Source: Deltaproteobacteria bacterium
Lineage (GTDB): Bacteria; Desulfobacterota; Deferrimicrobia; Deferrimicrobiales; Deferrimicrobiaceae
Assembly: GCA_003105225.1 (NCBI GenBank)
Contig: PQAK01000206.1
Coordinates: 1 to 11,561 of the forward strand
Length of the DNA stretch: 11,561 nucleotides
Direction: 5' to 3'
The position numbers and the translations under genes were made by a program. This document shows, in pieces, positions 7,473 to 11,561 of the stretch (position 1 is the first letter of the stretch; each line of letters opens with the position of its first letter). The notes under the pieces were generated by a model, which was not told the DNA's origin, made no database searches, and was given only the letters and a program-made list of their open reading frames with translations.

Positions 7473-7478
7473 GGAGGG
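7473..7478 (+). promoter_or_regulatory. Ribosome binding site of pyrR
   Basis: GGAGGG lies 9 nt before ATG 7488 and downstream of the attenuator. It decides the pyrR start. The in-frame TTG at 7443 lies in the terminator's T tract, has no such site, and would add 15 residues absent from PyrR proteins. Confidence 0.8.
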
Positions 7479-7487
7479 ACCCGCGCG

Positions 7488-8048
7488 ATGAAAAAGGGAA
7501 TCAGGAAGGTCATACTGGACGCCAAGGGAATGGAACGCGTGCTCTCGCGTCTCACCCACGAGATCCTGGAGAAGAACAAGGGGGCCGAGGACCTCGTGCT
7601 GGTCGGGATCATGTCGGGGGGAGTGCCGCTTTCCCGCTTCATCCAGGAGAAGATCCGGACCATCGAGGGCCTGGAGGTCCCCGCCGGCTACGTGGACATC
7701 ACGCTGTACCGGGACGACCTCTCCCGCGCCGGGTACCAGCCGCGTCTCAAGCGCACCGAGATCCCGTTTTCGATCGACGAAAAGAAGGTCGTCCTGGTGG
7801 ACGACGTGCTGTTCACGGGGCGCACCATCCGCGCGGCGCTGGACGCCCTGATCGATTTCGGGCGGCCCAGGAACATCCAGCTGGCGGTCCTGATGGACCG
7901 CGGCCACCGGGAACTCCCCATACGGGCGGATTACGTCGGACGGAACGTCCCCACCTCCCGGAGCGAGACCGTGGAGGTGGCGGTCCAGGGAGGCCGGGAG
8001 GACTGGAAGGTTCTGCTCAACGAATCCACGCCGGCGAAGGGGGAGTGA
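7488..8048 (+). CDS. pyrR: PyrR, pyrimidine operon attenuator and uracil phosphoribosyltransferase
   Basis: PyrR is an RNA-binding regulator of the phosphoribosyltransferase fold. With UMP it binds pyr leader RNA and promotes termination, and many members also convert uracil and PRPP to UMP. The product is 186 aa, a normal length. Features include LVGIMSGGVPLSRFI (residues 38-52), YVDITLYRDDLS (68-79), the PRPP loop VVLVDDVLFTGRT (101-113) and LMDRGHRELPIRADYVGRNV (135-154), the characteristic PyrR segment. It is the first gene after the leader that carries a matching PyrR site at 7355-7387 and an intrinsic terminator, so it should control its own operon. pyrB starts 4 nt after its stop. The call is secure; enzymatic UPRT activity is inferred from the family. 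Confidence 0.97.
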   Translation: MKKGIRKVILDAKGMERVLSRLTHEILEKNKGAEDLVLVGIMSGGVPLSRFIQEKIRTIEGLEVPAGYVDITLYRDDLSRAGYQPRLKRTEIPFSIDEKKVVLVDDVLFTGRTIRAALDALIDFGRPRNIQLAVLMDRGHRELPIRADYVGRNVPTSRSETVEVAVQGGREDWKVLLNESTPAKGE

Positions 8049-8052
8049 CGCC

Positions 8053-8985
8053 ATGGATTGGAAGCGCCGCCACGTCCTGGGACTCGCGGATTTCCGCCCC
8101 GAGGAAATGGAGTTCGTGGTCGACACCGCCCGTTCGATGGAGGAGGTGCTGACCCGGGACATCAAGAAGGTCCCCGCGCTTCGCGGAAAGACCGTGGTGA
8201 ACCTCTTCTTCGAGGCCAGCACGCGGACCCGGACCTCCTTCGAGATCGCCGGGAAGCGCCTGTCCGCCGACGTGGTGAACTTCAGCTCGGCGACCTCGAG
8301 CGTCACCAAGGGGGAGACGCTGCTGGACACCGCGAAAAACATCGAGGCGATGAAGCCGAATATCCTCATCCTGCGCCATCCCGCCTCGGGAGCCCCCCAT
8401 TTCCTGTCGCGGTTCGTTACCTGCTCCATCATCAATGCGGGGGACGGGGCCAACGAGCACCCATCCCAGGGGCTGCTGGACCTGTACACGATCCTTAAGG
8501 CAAAGGGTAAGATCGAAGGTCTTAAGATTGCGATTGTGGGGGATATCTTGCACAGCCGTGTTGTTCGATCCGACCTGCATTCGCTCGGTCGGATGGGAGG
8601 GAAGCTCTGGCTCTGCGGCCCGCCCACGCTGGTCCCCAGGGAGATGGAGCGGACCGGCGCGCGGGTCACCTACGACATCCGGGAGGCGGTGAAGGATGCG
8701 GACGTCGTGATGATGCTGCGGATCCAGCTCGAGCGGCAGAAAACCGCCTACTTCCCATCCCTGCGGGAATATTCGCGCATGTTCGGCCTCAACCGGAGCG
8801 TGTTTTCCCTGGCGAAGGACGACGCGGTGATCCTCCATCCGGGGCCCGTGAACCGGGGAATCGAGCTATCCGACGAACTGGCCGACAGCGCATCGTCCAG
8901 GATACTGAACCAGGTGGAATCGGGCGTCGCCATCCGGATGGCGCTTCTCTACCTTCTCGCGGGAGGGCACGATGCTTCTCATTAA
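8053..8985 (+). CDS. pyrB: PyrB, aspartate carbamoyltransferase catalytic chain
   Basis: PyrB joins carbamoyl phosphate and L-aspartate to N-carbamoyl-L-aspartate, the committed step of pyrimidine synthesis. The product is 310 aa, the usual catalytic-chain length. Motifs are the carbamoyl-phosphate site FFEASTRTRTSFE (residues 52-64), S83/K86 in SSVTKGET (the mobile 80s loop), RHP (108-110), HPSQGLLDLYTI (136-147), GDILHSRVVRSD (163-174) and HPGPVNRG toward the C-terminus. No regulatory chain gene pyrI is in the window. The neighbouring dihydroorotase suggests the pyrBC arrangement in which the two enzymes can associate. Codons 147-172 (8491-8570) are anomalous: hand-counted GC is 37/80 and 13 of 26 codons end in A or T, against 3 of 30 just before and 3 of 26 just after. 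The protein motifs through that patch are intact. Confidence 0.97.
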   Translation: MDWKRRHVLGLADFRPEEMEFVVDTARSMEEVLTRDIKKVPALRGKTVVNLFFEASTRTRTSFEIAGKRLSADVVNFSSATSSVTKGETLLDTAKNIEAMKPNILILRHPASGAPHFLSRFVTCSIINAGDGANEHPSQGLLDLYTILKAKGKIEGLKIAIVGDILHSRVVRSDLHSLGRMGGKLWLCGPPTLVPREMERTGARVTYDIREAVKDADVVMMLRIQLERQKTAYFPSLREYSRMFGLNRSVFSLAKDDAVILHPGPVNRGIELSDELADSASSRILNQVESGVAIRMALLYLLAGGHDASH

Positions 8986-10276
8986 AGGCGGACGGGTCAT
9001 CGATCCGGCCGGAAGGCGCGACGAGATCGGCTCCGTGTGGATCGAGAACGGAAAAGTGAAGGACTTCCTCCCCGGGGAAGAGGCGCCCGGGGGGTATGAC
9101 GGACGCGTCCTGGACGCACGCGGGAAGTGGATCGTCCCGGGCCTGGTGGACATGCACGTCCATTTGAGGGACCCGGGATACGAATGGAAGGAGGACATCC
9201 GCACGGGCACCCTTGCCGCGGCGGCGGGCGGATTCACCTCCGTAGCCTGCATGGCGAACACGAAGCCGGTCAACGATCACCCCGAGGTCACACGGTATAT
9301 CCGCGAGAAGGCGGACCGGGAGGGCGCCGCGGCGGTCTACCCGGTCGCATCCGTCACCCGCGGGATCGAGGGGAAGGAGATGGTCGACTTCGCCGAGCTC
9401 GCGGAGGCGGGGGCGGTGGCGTTCTCCGACGACGGGAAACCGGTGGCGAGCTCGCTGATGATGCGGCGGGCGCTCGAATACGGCAAGGCGTTCGGCCTGC
9501 TCCTGCTGTCCCATGCCGAAGACCCGGAGCTCTGCGGGGGCGGCGCGGCGCACGAAGGGTGGACGGCCCACCGGCTGGGGATCCCCGGCATCCCGTCGGC
9601 GGCGGAGGAAGTGGCCATCGCCAGGGACATCCTCCTGGCGAAGCAGACGGGAGGGCGGCTCCACATCCAGCACATCAGCACGAAGATGGGGGTCGACCTG
9701 CTCCGGATGGCCAAGCGAGCGGGGCTCCCGGTGACGGGGGAGACCGCCCCGCACTATTTCACGCTGACCGACGCCTCGCTCGAAGGGTACAACACGAACG
9801 CGAAGATGAACCCGCCGCTGCGGGGGGAAGAGGACCGGATGGCCATCCTGGAAGGGCTCCTCGACGGGACGATCGACGCCATCGCAACCGACCACGCCCC
9901 CCACGACGACTACGTGAAGCGGTGCGAATTCATCGCCGCCGCCAACGGGATCATCGGGCTGGAAACGGCGCTGCCCTTGTCCCTCGCCCTGATCGCGGGG
10001 GGAAAGGTCACCCCGTCCCGGGTCGTCGAGCTGCTCTCCGTCAACCCCGCGCGGATCCTCAAGCTCGCCGGCAAGGGAGCCCTTGGGAAAGGCGCGGACG
10101 CCGACGTGACGATCATCGACCCGGACGCCGAGTGGGAATACAGCGAGGACCGCGTGCGGTCGAAGTCCCGGAACAGCCCGTTCTTCGGCTGGAACCTGCG
10201 CGGACGTGCGGTGGCCACCCTGCGCGGGGGACGCGTCACCCATTCCCTGCTGGAAGGGGTTGCGGCGGATGCCTGA
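8972..10276 (+). CDS. pyrC: PyrC, dihydroorotase (type I)
   Basis: PyrC is an amidohydrolase that cyclises N-carbamoyl-aspartate to dihydroorotate. The product is 434 aa, typical of class I dihydroorotases. Metal and catalytic residues are in place: DMHVHLRDPG (residues 60-69, ligands H62 and H64), SDDG (152-155, the position of the bridging Asp found in metal-binding class I enzymes), HAED (H181), QHIST (H234) and ATDHAPH (305-311, catalytic D307). All ligands are present, so this is an active enzyme and not the inactive PyrC-like partner that accompanies some ATCases. ATG 8972 lies inside the pyrB end, a 14-nt overlap, with GGGAGGG just upstream (8961-8967), which suggests coupled translation. 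It is the third gene of the PyrR-controlled operon. Confidence 0.97.
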   Translation: MLLIKGGRVIDPAGRRDEIGSVWIENGKVKDFLPGEEAPGGYDGRVLDARGKWIVPGLVDMHVHLRDPGYEWKEDIRTGTLAAAAGGFTSVACMANTKPVNDHPEVTRYIREKADREGAAAVYPVASVTRGIEGKEMVDFAELAEAGAVAFSDDGKPVASSLMMRRALEYGKAFGLLLLSHAEDPELCGGGAAHEGWTAHRLGIPGIPSAAEEVAIARDILLAKQTGGRLHIQHISTKMGVDLLRMAKRAGLPVTGETAPHYFTLTDASLEGYNTNAKMNPPLRGEEDRMAILEGLLDGTIDAIATDHAPHDDYVKRCEFIAAANGIIGLETALPLSLALIAGGKVTPSRVVELLSVNPARILKLAGKGALGKGADADVTIIDPDAEWEYSEDRVRSKSRNSPFFGWNLRGRAVATLRGGRVTHSLLEGVAADA

Positions 10277-11405
10277 CCGGAAGGCGATCCTCGCCCTGGC
10301 CGACGGGACCGTCTTCCGCGGCGCGGCGTTCGGATACGAAGGCGAGAGCGGGGGGGAGGTGGTCTTCAACACGGCGATGACCGGCTACCAGGAAGTGCTC
10401 ACCGACCCGTCCTACAAGGGCCAGATCGTCACGATGACGTACCCGGAGATCGGCAACACCGGGATCAATCCGGACGACGTCGAGTCGAACCGGCCCTGGG
10501 TGGAGGGGTTCATCGTTCGCGAAGCGTGGCGGCTGCCGTCGAACTGGCGGCACGTCGAATCGCTCGACGGGTACCTGCGCAGGTACCGCATCTGCGGGAT
10601 CGAGAGGATCGACACGCGCGCGCTCACCCGGCGGCTCCGGGACGGCGGGTCCCAGATGGGGATCCTCTCTTCCGTCGACCGGGACGAGGAACGGCTGGTC
10701 CGGAAGGCCCGGGACCTCCCCCCGATCGTCGGGCGGGACCTGGTGAAGGAGGTCTCCACGGACCGGGAGATGCATTGGGAGACGGGGGACTGGGACCTGG
10801 AAAGGGGGTATCTGCCCGCCTCGGAATACCGCAACCGGTTCGGCAGGATCCCCAGGATCGTGGCGGTCGATTACGGCATCAAGCAGAACATCCTGCGGAT
10901 GTTGATTTCCCACGGGTTCGACGTGACGGTGGTCCCTGCGGAGGCGACCGCGGAGAGGATCCTGGAAAAAAAGCCGGACGGCGTCTTCCTGTCCAATGGC
11001 CCGGGGGACCCGGAAGGGGTTCCGTATGCCGTGGAGGCCGTCCGCCGTCTCCTGGGGAAGCTCCCGATTTTCGGCATCTGTCTCGGGCACCAGATCATGG
11101 GGCTGGCGCTGGGGGGGCGGACCTTCAAGCTCAAGTTCGGCCATCACGGGGGCAACCAGCCGGTGACGGACCTGGCCACGGGAAGGGTGGAGATCACCAG
11201 CCAGAACCATAATTTTTCCGTGGACCCGGAATCGCTCGGCGGCAGGTCCCGGATCACCCACATCAACCTGAACGACAGGACGGTGGAGGGGCTCGCCGTC
11301 CCGTCGCTGCGCTGCTTCTCCGTGCAGTACCACCCGGAGGCGTCCCCCGGCCCGCACGACTCCCGCTACCTCTTCACCCGCTTTCTACATGCCCAAACGC
11401 GCTGA
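10269..11405 (+). CDS. carA: CarA, carbamoyl-phosphate synthase small (glutaminase) subunit
   Basis: CarA hydrolyses glutamine and channels ammonia to CarB for carbamoyl phosphate synthesis, feeding PyrB and arginine synthesis. The product is 378 aa, the normal length. The N-terminal CPSase small-subunit domain begins with LADGTVFRGAAFGYEG (residues 10-25) and MTGYQEVLTDPSY (37-49). The class I glutamine amidotransferase domain shows SNGPGDPEG (242-250), the nucleophile C271 in FGICLGHQIMGLALGG, GGNQPV (294-299), and the catalytic H355 and E357 in QYHPEASPGPHDS. ATG 10269 lies inside pyrC (8-nt overlap); the in-frame upstream extension is pyrC read in another frame. Presence in the pyr operon suggests pyrimidine control of the shared carbamoyl-phosphate supply. 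Confidence 0.97.
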   Translation: MPDRKAILALADGTVFRGAAFGYEGESGGEVVFNTAMTGYQEVLTDPSYKGQIVTMTYPEIGNTGINPDDVESNRPWVEGFIVREAWRLPSNWRHVESLDGYLRRYRICGIERIDTRALTRRLRDGGSQMGILSSVDRDEERLVRKARDLPPIVGRDLVKEVSTDREMHWETGDWDLERGYLPASEYRNRFGRIPRIVAVDYGIKQNILRMLISHGFDVTVVPAEATAERILEKKPDGVFLSNGPGDPEGVPYAVEAVRRLLGKLPIFGICLGHQIMGLALGGRTFKLKFGHHGGNQPVTDLATGRVEITSQNHNFSVDPESLGGRSRITHINLNDRTVEGLAVPSLRCFSVQYHPEASPGPHDSRYLFTRFLHAQTR

Positions 11406-11561
11406 CATCCGAACCATCCTCATTCTCGGCTCCGGCCCCATCGTGGTCGGGCAGGCCGCGGAGTTTGACTATGCCGGCACGCAGGCGGTGAAGGTCCTGC
11501 GCGCCGAAGGGTACCGCCTGGTCCTGGTCAACTCCAATCCGGCCACCATCATGACCGATCC
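11389..11561 (+). CDS. carB: CarB, carbamoyl-phosphate synthase large subunit, N-terminal start only
   Basis: The window ends after 57 codons of this gene. The translation from ATG 11389 begins MPKRADIRTILILGSGPIVV, followed by GQAAEFDYAGTQAVKVLRAE and NSNPATIMTD. This is the conserved opening of CarB, including the GSGPI.(I/V)GQA.EFDY.GTQA block of the first pre-ATP-grasp domain. CarB uses two ATP to make carbamoyl phosphate from bicarbonate and the ammonia delivered by CarA. It starts within carA with a 17-nt overlap, continuing the tight packing of the operon. Only the N-terminus is visible, so nothing can be said about the allosteric domain, which in many bacteria binds UMP. Confidence 0.95.
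   Translation, partial: MPKRADIRTILILGSGPIVVGQAAEFDYAGTQAVKVLRAEGYRLVLVNSNPATIMTD

Noticed and set aside
7443..7487. TTG start adding 15 residues to PyrR
   Set aside because: The TTG lies in the terminator T tract, has no ribosome binding site, and adds residues foreign to the family. ATG 7488 has GGAGGG at the right distance.
8528..8553. Possible internal promoter in the AT-rich pyrB patch (TTGCGA, TATCTT, TTGCAC)
   Set aside because: TTGCGA and TATCTT are only 10 nt apart, and TTGCAC has no plausible -10 box at 16-19 nt. Composition alone does not support a promoter.
8789..10372. Minus-strand open frame of 527 codons opposite pyrB, pyrC and carA
   Set aside because: Shadow of high-GC coding sequence. 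It is low-complexity, rich in R, P and G, with no motif, and lies across three well-supported genes.
9127..10380. Plus-strand open frame of 417 codons inside pyrC
   Set aside because: Alternative frame of pyrC, dominated by G, R, P and A. The pyrC frame carries every catalytic motif.

Overview
This is a high-GC, almost gap-free stretch of bacterial chromosome. Every convincing gene lies on the + strand and all belong to well-known families. An LPS-assembly outer-membrane protein (LptD) indicates a diderm, Gram-negative cell. The pyrimidine operon, however, is of the PyrR-attenuated kind best known from Firmicutes. PyrR together with LptD, the gene content and the high GC suggest a deltaproteobacterial lineage (Desulfuromonadota/Desulfobacterota or a related uncultured group). 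That placement is inference from gene content only.

Left block (1-7287): the 3' part of folC, then lptD, an rmlD-type dTDP-4-dehydrorhamnose reductase, a GalE-type nucleotide-sugar epimerase, lepA (EF4) and lepB (signal peptidase I). The genes overlap by 4 nt or are separated by only 2-27 nt, so they look like one co-transcribed, translationally coupled unit. The theme is the cell envelope and export: LPS insertion, sugar nucleotides for surface glycans, and signal peptide removal, with folate metabolism and a ribosome-associated GTPase alongside.

Middle (7288-7487): the only real intergenic region, about 200 nt. It holds a sigma70-like promoter, a hairpin whose sequence and secondary structure match the known PyrR-binding RNA element, and a strong intrinsic terminator (8-bp GC-rich stem, eight T). 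This is the signature of a UMP-responsive pyr attenuator.

Right block (7488-11561): pyrR, pyrB, pyrC, carA and the first 57 codons of carB, packed with overlaps of 14, 8 and 17 nt from pyrB onward. carAB makes carbamoyl phosphate, pyrB joins it to aspartate, and pyrC closes the dihydroorotate ring. PyrR, the first gene, would bind the leader upstream of its own gene and shut the operon down when UMP is plentiful.

I found no mobile element, CRISPR array, tRNA, rRNA or novel gene cassette. The observations most worth a second look are the PyrR attenuator in a diderm, high-GC background and a sharply bounded patch of about 80 nt inside pyrB (8491-8570) with quite different base composition and codon use.
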